Assembly (NCBI RefSeq): GCF_026163685.1
Contig: NZ_JAOXSR010000001.1
Location: forward strand, 248,001 to 312,000
Reading direction: 5' to 3'
DNA length: 64,000 nucleotides
From: Oerskovia flava
GTDB lineage: Bacteria > Actinomycetota > Actinomycetes > Actinomycetales > Cellulomonadaceae
Shown piece by piece: positions 16,858 to 25,223 of the stretch (the stretch's first letter is position 1; each line of letters starts with the position of its first letter). The position numbers and the translations under genes are program-made. The notes beneath the pieces are model-generated. The model saw nothing but the letters and a program-made list of their open reading frames with translations, made no database searches and was not told the DNA's origin.

Positions 16858-18068
16858 ACCGGACGGCGGGCGGGGACGTGGGTCCTCCGGACGGCGCGCG
16901 GGGGCGCGGCATCGAGACCGAGCTCCTCGACGGGGTGCGCTCGCGCATGGCGGGCCGCGGTGCCCCGCCCGGCGACCAGGAGCTGCGCGCCGCGCTGCGG
17001 GACTCGGGTCGGGTGCTGGGCTCCGCCGCGCTGACCGACCTCGCCCGCGCCGCCCGCGCGGAGCTGTACGGCGCCGGCCCGCTCCAGCCGCTCCTGGAGG
17101 ATCCGCGCGTGACCGACGTCCTCGTCAACGCGCCCGACGAGATCTGGGTCGACCGGGGCGCAGGGCTCGAGCGCGTCGACCTCGTGCTCGGGACGCCCGA
17201 GGACGTCCGTGCCCTGGCCGTGCGGCTCGCCGCCGCGGGCGGTCAGCGGCTCGACGACGCGAGCCCGCTCGTCGATGCGCGCCTGCCCGACGGGACCCGG
17301 CTGCACGCGGTCGTCGCGCCGGTCTGCGAGCAGGGCGCCGTCATCTCGCTGCGGGTCCTGCGGGCGCACGCCTTCACGCTCGACGAGCTCGTCGCACGCC
17401 GCGCGCTGCCCCCCGCGTGGGGCCCGGTGCTGCGCGGCCTCGTCGCCGGCCGCGCGAACATGCTCGTCTCCGGGGGAACCGGCACCGGCAAGACGACGCT
17501 CCTCGCCGCGCTGCTGTCCCTCGTCCCGGGCGACGAACGGGTCGTGTGCGTCGAGGAGGCGCGGGAGCTCGCGCCCGACCACCCGCACGTCGTCCCCCTC
17601 ACGGCGCGCCGACCCAACGTCGAGGGGGCGGGCGGCGTCGAGCTCACCGACCTCGTGCGCAACGCCCTGCGGATGCGACCCGACCGCATCGTGCTCGGCG
17701 AGTGCCGCGGCGCCGAGGTCCGCGAGGTTCTCATGGCGCTCAACACCGGGCACGACGGTGGCCTCGCGACGATCCACGCCAACGCGGTCGCCGTGATCCC
17801 TGCCCGGCTCGAGGCGCTCGCGGCCCTCGCGGGGATGGGCCGCGCCGCCGTGGCCGCGCAGGCTGCGGGCGGTCTCGACGTGGTGCTGCACCTGCGCCGA
17901 GACCGGGCCGGTGGGGTCGGTCGCCGGTACCTCGCGGAGATCGGGCGGGTCACGCGGACGGACGACGGTGAGCTGCGGGTCGAGGTCGCGGCGACCTGGG
18001 ACGGTGCCGGCGAGCCGGTCACGGGCCCCACCTTCGAGGAGATCCGCTCCCGCTGGGGGACACCGTGA
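16854..18068 (+). CDS. tadA: TadA/CpaF-type secretion ATPase
   Basis: The product has 404 residues and is the traffic ATPase that powers assembly of Flp/Tad pili. Visible features are the N-terminal domain with GAGPLQPLLEDPRVTDVLVN, the Walker A SGGTGTGKTTLLAALL at about residue 205, the Asp box region VVCVEEARELAP, the Walker B-like PDRIVLGECRGAEVREVL and the His box LATIHANA. All are expected for the VirB11/TadA class. It starts with a GTG that overlaps the stop of the CpaE-like gene (GTGA) and its own stop overlaps the next gene, so the four genes form a tightly coupled operon. Confidence 0.95.
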   Translation: MNRTAGGDVGPPDGARGRGIETELLDGVRSRMAGRGAPPGDQELRAALRDSGRVLGSAALTDLARAARAELYGAGPLQPLLEDPRVTDVLVNAPDEIWVDRGAGLERVDLVLGTPEDVRALAVRLAAAGGQRLDDASPLVDARLPDGTRLHAVVAPVCEQGAVISLRVLRAHAFTLDELVARRALPPAWGPVLRGLVAGRANMLVSGGTGTGKTTLLAALLSLVPGDERVVCVEEARELAPDHPHVVPLTARRPNVEGAGGVELTDLVRNALRMRPDRIVLGECRGAEVREVLMALNTGHDGGLATIHANAVAVIPARLEALAALAGMGRAAVAAQAAGGLDVVLHLRRDRAGGVGRRYLAEIGRVTRTDDGELRVEVAATWDGAGEPVTGPTFEEIRSRWGTP

Positions 18069-18736
18069 GCGGCGGGTCGGGGCACCTGGTCGTCGGGCTG
18101 CTCGTCGGGTTGGCGGTGCACGTCGTGCTGCGCCGGGGCGGTCGACGCGCCCGCAGCGTGATCGGCGTCCGGCCCGCAGCGTGGCGGCCCGGCGTGACCT
18201 GGCGCAGGCTCCGGGCGCGCCGGGCGCAGCACGCTCCCGAGCTCGTGCGGCTCGTCGTCGCCCAGGTGGGGGCGCTGCTGCGCGCCGGGGCGTCGCCCGC
18301 CGTGGCCTGGCAGCGCGCCGCCGAGGTCCGGGCCGACCCTCGCGGGATCCCCGACGTCGACGCGCTCGCGGAGCGTGTCGGGGGCCTCGCCCCGGCACGG
18401 TCCGTCGTCGCGGCGTGCCGGCTCGCGGCCGAGGTCGGTTCCCCGCTGACCGCGGTGCTGGACCAGGTCGCGGCGACCCTCGCGGCTGAGGCGGAGGCAC
18501 GCGCCGAGCGAGAGGCGTCGCTCGCCGGCCCGCGCGCCACCGCACGGGTCCTGCTCTGGCTTCCCGCGGTGGGGGTCCTTCTCGGCTCGGCCCTCGGCGC
18601 CGATCCGGTGGCCCAGGCGCTCGACGGCGGGCTCGGGAGCGCGGCCGTGGTCGGCGGGGTCGTGCTGTTGGTCGTCGGTCGGCGCTGGACCGCCCGGATG
18701 GTCGGCGCGGCGCGGGCGGCGGGGGGCGAGGGGTGA
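18065..18736 (+). CDS. tadB: TadB-like membrane component (type II secretion F domain)
   Basis: The product has 223 residues. It has an N-terminal hydrophobic helix (LVVGLLVGLAVHVVL), a cytoplasmic T2SSF domain (LVRLVVAQVGALLRAGASPAVAW, VVAACRLAAEVGSPLTAVLDQVA), and two C-terminal membrane helices (VLLWLPAVGVLLGSAL, AAVVGGVVLLVVG). This matches the short TadB-type inner-membrane platform of actinobacterial tad loci. It overlaps both neighbours by four bases, which indicates translational coupling. It should form the membrane platform with the following TadC-like protein. Confidence 0.87.
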   Translation: MSGGSGHLVVGLLVGLAVHVVLRRGGRRARSVIGVRPAAWRPGVTWRRLRARRAQHAPELVRLVVAQVGALLRAGASPAVAWQRAAEVRADPRGIPDVDALAERVGGLAPARSVVAACRLAAEVGSPLTAVLDQVAATLAAEAEARAEREASLAGPRATARVLLWLPAVGVLLGSALGADPVAQALDGGLGSAAVVGGVVLLVVGRRWTARMVGAARAAGGEG

Positions 18737-19317
18737 GCGCGGAGGGGGCCACGGTGTGGACGCTCGCGGCGTGCGCGCTCCTCGGGGCGCTGCCGTGGTG
18801 GGCCGCCCGCGCCACCCGGGAGCGACGCCTCACCCGCCTCGGGTCGCGGGAACCGGACGCGGCGCGGGGTGGCGCCCCGCCCGGGACGGGCATCGAGATC
18901 GGGGTGCTGCTCGAGCTGCTCGGCGCGGCGGTCCGCGCCGGCACGTCGGTTCCGCGGGCGCTCGAGGCGGTCGGTGTCGCGGTCGACGGCCCCGACGGGA
19001 CCGCGCTGCGCCGGGCGGGCGCCGCCCTCGTGCTCGGTGCGTCCTGGGCGACCGCCTGGGACGGCGCACCGCCGCGTCTGGCCGTGGTGGGCCGGGCGCT
19101 ACGGCCCGCGTGGGAGCACGGCGCCGCGCCCGGCGACGCGCTGCGGACCGCCGGCGAGCAGCTGCGTCAGGAGCGCCAGGCAGCCGCGCGGCAGGCGGCG
19201 GCACGGCTCGCCGTGCACCTCGTGCTGCCACTCGGCACGTGCTTCCTCCCGGCGTTCGTGCTCATCGGTCTGCTGCCGGTCCTCGTGTCGCTCGGGGGTG
19301 GTCTCCTGGGGCGGTGA
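18733..19317 (+). CDS. tadC: TadC-like membrane component (type II secretion F domain)
   Basis: The product has 194 residues. It has an N-terminal helix (VWTLAACALLGALPWW), the T2SSF core (IEIGVLLELLGAAVRAGTSVPRALEAVG), and a C-terminal helix (LPLGTCFLPAFVLIGLLPVLVSL) with the LPLGxCFLPAF pattern typical of TadC. It is the last gene of the first tad block. Its 3' end overlaps the 3' end of the ECF42 sigma gene on the other strand by 56 bases, so the two transcripts collide tail to tail. The pilin-like genes follow 2.3 kb later on the plus strand. Confidence 0.87.
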   Translation: MSAEGATVWTLAACALLGALPWWAARATRERRLTRLGSREPDAARGGAPPGTGIEIGVLLELLGAAVRAGTSVPRALEAVGVAVDGPDGTALRRAGAALVLGASWATAWDGAPPRLAVVGRALRPAWEHGAAPGDALRTAGEQLRQERQAAARQAAARLAVHLVLPLGTCFLPAFVLIGLLPVLVSLGGGLLGR

Positions 19318-20602
19318 GGGTCCGCAGGCGGTGTTCGAGGTGCTCCCGCTCGGCGTCGTTCGCGCACAGCGCGAGAGCCGTGGCGAATGCTCCGGCCGCC
19401 TCGTCGGCCCGCCCGGACCGTGCGAGCAGCTCCCCGCGGGTGGCGTAGAGCCGGTGGTGCCGGGGGAGTGCCTCGTCGAGCCCGTCGAGGAGGGCGAGCC
19501 CGGCCGGTGCGCCCGCCGCCTCCGCGACCGCGACCGACCGTGCGAGCCGGACCACGGGTGACCGGGTGAGCTCCTCCAGCTCGCCGTACAGCTCCGCGAT
19601 CAGCGGCCAGTCGGTCGACGGCGCCGACGGGGAGCTCGCGTGCTCTGCCGCGATGCGTGCCTGGAGCAGGTACTCCTGCGCGAGGGGCGAGACCACGCTC
19701 GGGTCGGGTCCGTCGAGGACGGTGGCGAGCAGGTCGAGACCAGCCGTGATCTCGTCGCGGCGCCAGCGCGACCGGTCCTGGTCCGCCAGGAGCACGAGCC
19801 CGCCGTCGGGACCTGTGCGGGCGTCCCGGCGCGAGTGCTGGAGCACCATGAGCGCGAGCAGCGCGCGCACGACCGGCCTGCCGGGGACGAGCTCGTCGAG
19901 CAGCCGGGCCAGGCGGATCGCCTCGCCCGCCAGCTCGGTGCGGACGACGTCGGGTCCCGAGCCGGGCGCGTACCCGGCGGTGAAGACGAGGTAGAGCACC
20001 GTCGCGACGACGTCGAGACGCTCGTCGAGCCGGTCCGGTGCCGGCACGGCGAACGGGATGCCGGACGCGGCCAGCCGCTTCTTCGCGCGCGTCAGGCGCG
20101 CCGCCATCGTCGACTCCTGCACGAGGAACAACCGCGCGATGTCCGCCACCGGCAGACCTGCGACGAACCGCAGGGTGAGGGCCGTGCGGGCCTCGGGCGA
20201 GAGCGCCGGGTGGCAGCACGCCAGCACGAGGCGCAGGCGGTCGTCGGGCACGTGCGCGCCGTCGTCGGCCCGCGCGGTCCCGTCCCCGCCGTCCCGGCTC
20301 TCGCCCCCCGGGAGCTCGTCGTGGCGGGCGGCGCGCTCGCGGGCGTCCACGACCATCAAGGGTTCCTTGCGCGCCGCGACGGCCTCGGCGCGCAGCCGGT
20401 CGAGGACCCGCCGCCTGGCCGCGGTGTGCAGCCAGGCGGCAGGGTTGCGCGGCACGCCGTCCACCGGCCAGCTCCGGGCGGCCGTGGCGAACGCGTCGGC
20501 GAGCGCGTCCTCCGCGAGATCCGGGCGGCGGTACTGCCCCACGAGCTGGGCGAGGAGCCTCGCCCAGTGCTCGCGCCACGCGTCCTCGAGCGGCTCGGTC
20601 AC
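19262..20602 (-). CDS. ECF42-type RNA polymerase sigma factor
   Basis: The product has 446 residues, much longer than a classical ECF sigma factor. Region 2 is LVGQYRRPDLAEDALADAFATAARSWPVDGVPRNPAAWL and region 4 is TALTLRFVAGLPVADIARLFLVQESTMAARL (about residues 160-190). The remaining 240 residues form the long helical C-terminal extension with the DUF6596/TPR character that defines the ECF42 group (VLYLVFTAGYAPG is a hallmark). In this group the extension controls activity and there is no anti-sigma factor. The GTG start overlaps the stop of the upstream DGPF gene by four bases. The gene order DGPF-DGPF-sigma is typical of ECF42 loci. Confidence 0.93.
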   Translation of the reverse strand: MTEPLEDAWREHWARLLAQLVGQYRRPDLAEDALADAFATAARSWPVDGVPRNPAAWLHTAARRRVLDRLRAEAVAARKEPLMVVDARERAARHDELPGGESRDGGDGTARADDGAHVPDDRLRLVLACCHPALSPEARTALTLRFVAGLPVADIARLFLVQESTMAARLTRAKKRLAASGIPFAVPAPDRLDERLDVVATVLYLVFTAGYAPGSGPDVVRTELAGEAIRLARLLDELVPGRPVVRALLALMVLQHSRRDARTGPDGGLVLLADQDRSRWRRDEITAGLDLLATVLDGPDPSVVSPLAQEYLLQARIAAEHASSPSAPSTDWPLIAELYGELEELTRSPVVRLARSVAVAEAAGAPAGLALLDGLDEALPRHHRLYATRGELLARSGRADEAAGAFATALALCANDAEREHLEHRLRTLTAPGDHPRATRGPAADR

Positions 20603-20979
20603 GAGCCGTCCACGTCGATCACCGGTCGGATCTCGATCGAGTACTCCGGGAGGAGCCCGACGAGCTCGAGGACGACGTCCAGGTCCGGAACGTCCAGGAG
20701 GTAGAAGCCGCCGAGCTGCTCGGCACCCGCGGGGTCCTCGCCGGCCGTGCCCCCCGCGCCCTCCGTGGCCGGGCCCTCGGTGATCTGGGTCGTCTGCCCG
20801 CGGCGTCGGAACGTCGTCGCCGCGCTGACGGTGCTCAGGGCCTCGCCCGCGAGGATCGTGCCCTGCTCCGCGACGGCCCGGGAGAACACGTCGTGCTCCC
20901 GCAGCAGCTGTGTGCGTGCGGCGGGCGACGTGTCCTCCCACAGCCGCTGGTCCTGGTGGAGCAGGAGGAGGAACTTCAT
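20599..20979 (-). CDS. DGPF/YCII-domain protein of the ECF42 locus (first copy)
   Basis: The product has 126 residues as a single YCII-related domain. It opens with KFLLLLHQDQRLWED and contains EGPATEGAGGTAGEDPAGAEQLGGFYLLDVPDLD. The family motif DGPF is replaced here by EGPATE, while the following EQLGGFYLLD is conserved. DGPF proteins are fixed partners of ECF42 sigma factors; their biochemical role is not established. This copy carries an extra acidic insert compared with its neighbour. It overlaps the sigma gene by four bases. Confidence 0.88.
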   Translation of the reverse strand: MKFLLLLHQDQRLWEDTSPAARTQLLREHDVFSRAVAEQGTILAGEALSTVSAATTFRRRGQTTQITEGPATEGAGGTAGEDPAGAEQLGGFYLLDVPDLDVVLELVGLLPEYSIEIRPVIDVDGS

Positions 20980-21004
20980 GCGGACCGACCTCGTGCGCCG
21001 CGGT

Positions 21005-21385
21005 TCACGAGGCGTCCGAGGAGGGATCCTCCGGGACCGTCGCCCGGATCTCGAACGTCGAGGTGTCGCCCGCGAAGGCCTCGCCGATGAGCGCGGTCAG
21101 ACCGTCCACGTCGTCGGTCTCGACCACGTAGTAGCCCCCCAGCTGCTCGGCGGTCTCCGTGAACGGCCCGTCGGTGACGGCCTGGGCACCGGCCGTGCCG
21201 GGCCGCACCAGCCGCGCCGTGGCCGCCGCGAGCAGCTCCGCGCCACCCGTGATCGTGTGCCCACGCTCGGCGCAGAGGGTGCCGAACGTGTCGTGCCGGG
21301 CGAACGCCGCCTCCTTCTGCTCGGGTGTGGCGGTCGCCCAGTTCTTCTCGTCGTCGTGGATGAAGATCACGTACTCGGTGCTCAT
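21005..21385 (-). CDS. DGPF/YCII-domain protein of the ECF42 locus (second copy)
   Basis: The product has 126 residues and is a paralogue of the next gene. It opens with EYVIFIHDDEKNWA and carries the intact motif VTDGPFTETAEQLGGYYVVE that names the family. It is the first gene of the DGPF-DGPF-sigma operon, with 25 bases to the next gene. The ATG is preceded by GGAGGA. An ECF42-style promoter (TGTCGA, 16 bases, CGTC) lies about 53-78 bases upstream, so the operon probably activates itself. Confidence 0.9.
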   Translation of the reverse strand: MSTEYVIFIHDDEKNWATATPEQKEAAFARHDTFGTLCAERGHTITGGAELLAAATARLVRPGTAGAQAVTDGPFTETAEQLGGYYVVETDDVDGLTALIGEAFAGDTSTFEIRATVPEDPSSDAS

Positions 21386-21437
21386 GGAGTCCTCCGGTCT
21401 GTCTGCGGTCGTGACGTGGTCGTGCTGACACCCCTAT

Positions 21438-21463
21438 GACGCGCGAGATCCGCTGGATCGACA
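21438..21463 (-). promoter_or_regulatory. ECF42-type autoregulated promoter
   Basis: On the minus strand TGTCGA (21463-21458) is followed after 16 bases by CGTC (21441-21438), then 52 bases to the first DGPF start codon. TGTCGA and a CGTC-like -10 are the reported recognition elements of ECF42 sigma factors in Streptomyces. Position and strand are right for self-activation. Confidence 0.6.
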
Positions 21464-21608
21464 CCCCACGGTGATCCTGGCCGTCCACAGGTCCGCCGCG
21501 CGCGCTCGCGTCCACTGTCGCGCAACCGGCCCCGCACCGCATCGGCCGAGCCGCGCCACAGTGAGGTCCCGGCCCGCGACCGGCGGGCCCGCAGAGGAAG
21601 GAACGACC

Positions 21609-21827
21609 GTGACAGAACCAGAGAACACGACCGGGCAGCCCACCGCAGGCGGCCTCGTCGAGCGGCTCCGCCAGGGTGGCGACGAGGCGGGACTCGCGAC
21701 CGCCGAGTACGCGATCGCGACGATCGCCGCCGCCGGCTTCGCCGGGCTGCTCATCGCCGTGCTCAGCAGCGGCGAGGTCCGCGAGGCGCTCCTCGGCATC
21801 GTGCGCAGCGCGCTGTCCGTGGGGTGA
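21609..21827 (+). CDS. DUF4244 pilin-like protein of the tad locus
   Basis: The product has 72 residues. It has a hydrophilic N-terminus, then ATAEYAIATIAAAGFAGLLIAVL, the Flp-pilin-like segment with a Glu five residues after a processing-like site, and a short tail. DUF4244 proteins replace Flp pilins in many actinobacterial tad loci and are probably cut by a prepilin peptidase. The GTG at 21609 follows GAGGAAGGA. The stop overlaps the next gene by four bases. No prepilin peptidase gene is in the window. Confidence 0.87.
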   Translation: MTEPENTTGQPTAGGLVERLRQGGDEAGLATAEYAIATIAAAGFAGLLIAVLSSGEVREALLGIVRSALSVG

Positions 21828-22237
21828 GCGTGGACGCCGCCAGGTCGCGCCGACCAGCCCGGACGCGACTCGCCCCGCGCCCCGGGCGGGCGGACACCGT
21901 CGCACGGGAGCGCGGCAGCGTGACGGCCGAGCTCGCGCTCGCGCTGCCCGCCGTCGTGCTCGTCCTGGTGGCCGTCCTGACCCTCGCCGCGGCCGCGAGC
22001 GCCCAGATGCGCTCCGCGGACGCGGCGAGGGTCGGCGCGCGGTCGGCCGCCATCGGGGAGGACGACGCTGCGGTCCGGTCTGCGGCGCTGCACGTCGCGG
22101 GTGACGGGGCGCAGGTCGTCGTGGTGCGGGGTGACCCGTGGGTCGAGGTGCAGGTCACGACGCCGGTCGTCGGGGGGTGGCTGTCCGGCGCGCCGCTGCG
22201 GGCGAGCGGTGCGGCCGTGGCGCGGGTGGAGCCATGA
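21824..22237 (+). CDS. TadE-like pseudopilin
   Basis: The product has 137 residues. After a basic N-terminal region the TadE signature appears: RERGSVTAELALALPAVVLVLVAVLTLA, a type IV prepilin-like helix with the Glu in TAELA. The C-terminal domain is a small extracellular part (DAARVGARSAA, WVEVQVTTPVVGGWL). TadE family proteins are minor pilins processed like Flp. The gene overlaps the DUF4244 gene and the next gene by four bases each, so the block is coupled. Confidence 0.9.
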   Translation: MSVDAARSRRPARTRLAPRPGRADTVARERGSVTAELALALPAVVLVLVAVLTLAAAASAQMRSADAARVGARSAAIGEDDAAVRSAALHVAGDGAQVVVVRGDPWVEVQVTTPVVGGWLSGAPLRASGAAVARVEP

Positions 22238-22665
22238 CCCGGGCGTTCCCGTGCCCGGGATCCCGCGGCGGGCGTGCGGACGACCCGGAACGAGGTTCCG
22301 GGACCGTGCTGGCGCTGGCTCTCGTCGCGGTCGTGCTGTTCCTCGCTGCGGCGCTCGCGGCCCTCGCCTCGGCGCAGTCCGCGCGCGGGCAGGCGCAGAC
22401 GGCCGCGGACCTGTCGGCCCTCGCCGCCGCGACCGCTCTGCGGGACGGGTGGGACGGCTGCGAGCGGGCGGGGGACGTCGCGCAGCGCAACGGCGCCCAC
22501 CTGACGAGCTGTGCGGAGCTCGGCGCCGGGGTGGTCCGCGTCGAGACGTCGAGCCCGACGGCGCGGGGCCTGCTGGGTGCGGCGCTCGGCGACGCGCACG
22601 CCGCGGCCCGGGCAGGGCCGGCGACGGCCAGGGTGCCCCGGGGTCGAGGCGGCCGCGGGCGTCGG
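22234..22665 (+). CDS. TadE-like (Rv3654c-type) protein; frame has no stop before the helicase
   Basis: The ATG at 22234 overlaps the TadE stop (ATGA). The first 120 residues match the helicase/secretion-neighbourhood TadE-like family: RGSGTVLALALVAVVLFLAAALAALAS, then RGQAQTAADLSALAAATAL, CERAGDVAQRNGAHLTSC and a final AAARAGP. Family members end close after this point. Here no stop occurs in frame until 25263, about 860 codons further, running antisense through the helicase gene. I give 22665 as the end of the plausible gene because the rest is almost surely not protein. A lost stop codon, a frameshift or a sequence error would all explain this. Confidence 0.6.
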
Positions 22666-25179
22666 TCAGTCGGGGGCGTGCGCGAGGACGGCGTCGAGCA
22701 GCCGCACGGCGGCCGCCTTGTCGAGCGGGTTGTTGTAGCTGCCGCACTTGGGCGACTGCACGCACGCCGGGCAGCCGTCGGCGCACGGGCAGCGGGCGAT
22801 GGCCTCCCGGGTGGCGCGCAGCCAGGTCGCGCCGAGGTCGTAGCCGCGCTCGGCGAAGCCCGCCCCGCCGGGGTAGGCGTCGTAGACGAACACGGTCGCC
22901 TGCTCGGTGTCGACGTGCATCGCGGTGGAGACGCCGCCCAGGTCCCAGCGATCGCACGTCGCGAGCAGGGGCAGGAGCCCGATCGCGGCGTGCTCCGCGG
23001 CGTGCAGCGCGCCGGGTGCGGTCTCGGCGTCGATGTCGGCCGCGGCCAGCACGTCCTCGGGGACGGTCCACCACACGGCCATGGTCGGCAGCGTGTGCTC
23101 GGGCAGGTCGAGACCTTCGGCGCCGAGGATCTGCAGGTCGGGCAACCGGCGGCGCTGGAAGCTCACGACCTGCGAGCTCACCTCGACGGGCCCGTACCCC
23201 CAGCCGATCGGCCCCCACCGGCGCTCGGCCGCGCCGCGCCCGCCGGTGGCCTCCTCGTCCTCCTGCACCACGATCGACGTCACGGACCGCGACCACGTCC
23301 CGTAGTCCACGTCGGCCCGCCGGACGAGCGCGACGCCGTCGGGCAGGTCGAGGTGGTCGACGACGTAGGTGACGCCCTGGTGGACGTAGACCGCGCCGTC
23401 GTGGACGGACCCGTCGGCGGACGCCGCGTCGACGGTGCCGAGCAGCCGGCCCGTGCTCGCCTCGACGACCCGCACGGGCGCGCCGCCGGAGCCGCGCAGG
23501 TCCGTCATGCCGGCCGCGGACTGTGCGTGCGTCCAGTACCAGCCCGAGCTGCGGCGCCGCAGCGCGCCGCGGGCGACGAGCACGCCCAGGAGGTCGGTGA
23601 CCGCCGCCGGGTCGCCGAACGCCGCGAGGTCGCCGACCCGCAGCGGGAGCTCGGCCGCGGCGGCGCACAGGTGCGGGGCGAGGACGTACGGGTTCGACGG
23701 GTCGAACACGGTCGCCTCGAGGGGGGCGTCGAAGATCGCCTCGGGGTGGTGCACGAGGAACGTGTCGAGCGGGTCCTCGCGGGCCACGAACGCGACGAGG
23801 CCCTCGGCTCCCGCCCGCCCGGCCCGGCCCGCCTGCTGCCAGACCGACATCCGCGTGCCGGGCCAGCCCGCGATGAGCACGGCGTCGAGGCCGGAGATGT
23901 CGACGCCGAGCTCGAGCGCGTTCGTCGTCGCCATGCCCCGTACCGCGCCGCTGCGGACCGCCTCCTCGAGCGCCCGGCGCTCCTCGGGCAGGTAGCCGCC
24001 GCGGTAGGCGGCGACCGTGCGGACGAGCTCGGGCGCGGCGGGCCGCAGGTGGTCCTGCGTCTGCGTGGCGACCGCCTCCGCGCCCCGCCGCGACCGCGTG
24101 AACGCGAGCGTGCGCGCCCCGGCGGCGACGAGGTCCGCGAGCAGGTCCGCGGCCTCGGCGGTCGCGGTGCGCCGCGGGTGCTCGGGGGCCTCGCCCGACG
24201 CGGTGGGCACCGCGGGGTCGTCGGGGTGGGTCGCCTCGTACCCGGCGACGACCGGCGGTTCCCACAGCGCGAACGTCTTGCGTCCTGCGGGCGAGGTGTC
24301 GGCGGTGACGGTCGTGACGGCGCGCGGCTCGACGCCGATGAGGCGTGCCGCGGTGAGGGCCGGGTCGGCCGCGGTCGCCGACGCGACGACGAACGTCGGA
24401 CGGGCGCGGCCGGTGGCAGGCGCCTGCTCGGCGTCCGGCGACGGGGCGTAGTGCGCGGCGAGCCGCCGCAGCCGCCGCAGGACGAGCGAGACGTGCGCCC
24501 CGAAGACCCCGCGGTAGGCGTGCCCCTCGTCGACGACGACGTAGCGCAGGTCCCGCAGGAACCGCGCCCACCGGCGGTGGTTCGCGAGGAGGGCGAAGTG
24601 CAGGAAGTCGGGGTTGGTGAGGACGACGTCGGCGTGCTCCTGCACCCACTTGCGCTCCTCGAACCCGGTGTCACCGTCGCACGTCGCGACCCGCAGGTCG
24701 CGGGTCCCGGCGGCGTCGAGGAGCCGCTGCAGCGCGCTGAGCTGGTCGGCGGCGAGCGCCTTCGTCGGGGAGAGGTACAGCACGGTGCCGCGGCGGGCGA
24801 CCGACTCGATGCGGCCGGGGTCGAGCATCGTGGCGGCGGCGTCGGCGCGCACGGCCGAGAGCGCGGGCAGCCAGAACGACAACGACTTGCCCGAACCCGT
24901 CGACGTGGCCAGGGCGACGTGCCGACCCGCCCACGCGGCCTCGGCGGCCTCGACCTGGTGCGCCCACGGCCGCTCCACCCCGAGGGCCCGGTAGCCCGCG
25001 ACGAGCGTCGAGTCGGCCCAGGCGGGCCAGTCGCCGTGCGTGCCGGTGCGGGCCGGCAGCTCGCGCACGTGCGTCAGCCGGTCGGCGCGGCGCCCGCCCG
25101 CGAGCAGGACGTCGAGCAGCTCCGCAGACGGTCGCGCGGGCGAGGTCGCGGACTGCTGTGGGGAGGGCTGGCGCGGCAC
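22666..25179 (-). CDS. DEAD/DEAH-box helicase with DUF1998 zinc-binding domain (MrfA/Hrq1-like)
   Basis: The product has 837 residues. Helicase motifs are LATSTGSGKSLSF (I), SPTKALAADQL (Ia), VVVDEGHAY (II, DEGH), VVASATAADP (III), RGMATTNALELGVDISG (V) and QQAGRAGRAG (VI). The C-terminal DUF1998 domain ends with four close cysteines, CPCADGCPACVQSPKCG, which bind zinc in MrfA-type proteins. Bacillus MrfA unwinds DNA 3'-5' and acts in repair of mitomycin lesions. This helicase is the constant neighbour of tad loci in actinobacteria. It is convergent with the TadE-like gene. The GTG at 25179 is chosen; about 45 bases separate it from the aminopeptidase stop. Confidence 0.95.
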   Translation of the reverse strand: MPRQPSPQQSATSPARPSAELLDVLLAGGRRADRLTHVRELPARTGTHGDWPAWADSTLVAGYRALGVERPWAHQVEAAEAAWAGRHVALATSTGSGKSLSFWLPALSAVRADAAATMLDPGRIESVARRGTVLYLSPTKALAADQLSALQRLLDAAGTRDLRVATCDGDTGFEERKWVQEHADVVLTNPDFLHFALLANHRRWARFLRDLRYVVVDEGHAYRGVFGAHVSLVLRRLRRLAAHYAPSPDAEQAPATGRARPTFVVASATAADPALTAARLIGVEPRAVTTVTADTSPAGRKTFALWEPPVVAGYEATHPDDPAVPTASGEAPEHPRRTATAEAADLLADLVAAGARTLAFTRSRRGAEAVATQTQDHLRPAAPELVRTVAAYRGGYLPEERRALEEAVRSGAVRGMATTNALELGVDISGLDAVLIAGWPGTRMSVWQQAGRAGRAGAEGLVAFVAREDPLDTFLVHHPEAIFDAPLEATVFDPSNPYVLAPHLCAAAAELPLRVGDLAAFGDPAAVTDLLGVLVARGALRRRSSGWYWTHAQSAAGMTDLRGSGGAPVRVVEASTGRLLGTVDAASADGSVHDGAVYVHQGVTYVVDHLDLPDGVALVRRADVDYGTWSRSVTSIVVQEDEEATGGRGAAERRWGPIGWGYGPVEVSSQVVSFQRRRLPDLQILGAEGLDLPEHTLPTMAVWWTVPEDVLAAADIDAETAPGALHAAEHAAIGLLPLLATCDRWDLGGVSTAMHVDTEQATVFVYDAYPGGAGFAERGYDLGATWLRATREAIARCPCADGCPACVQSPKCGSYNNPLDKAAAVRLLDAVLAHAPD

Positions 25180-25223
25180 GTCCCCGAGTCTCCCACCTCG
25201 ACGGTCCGCTCAGCCCCGGCGGG

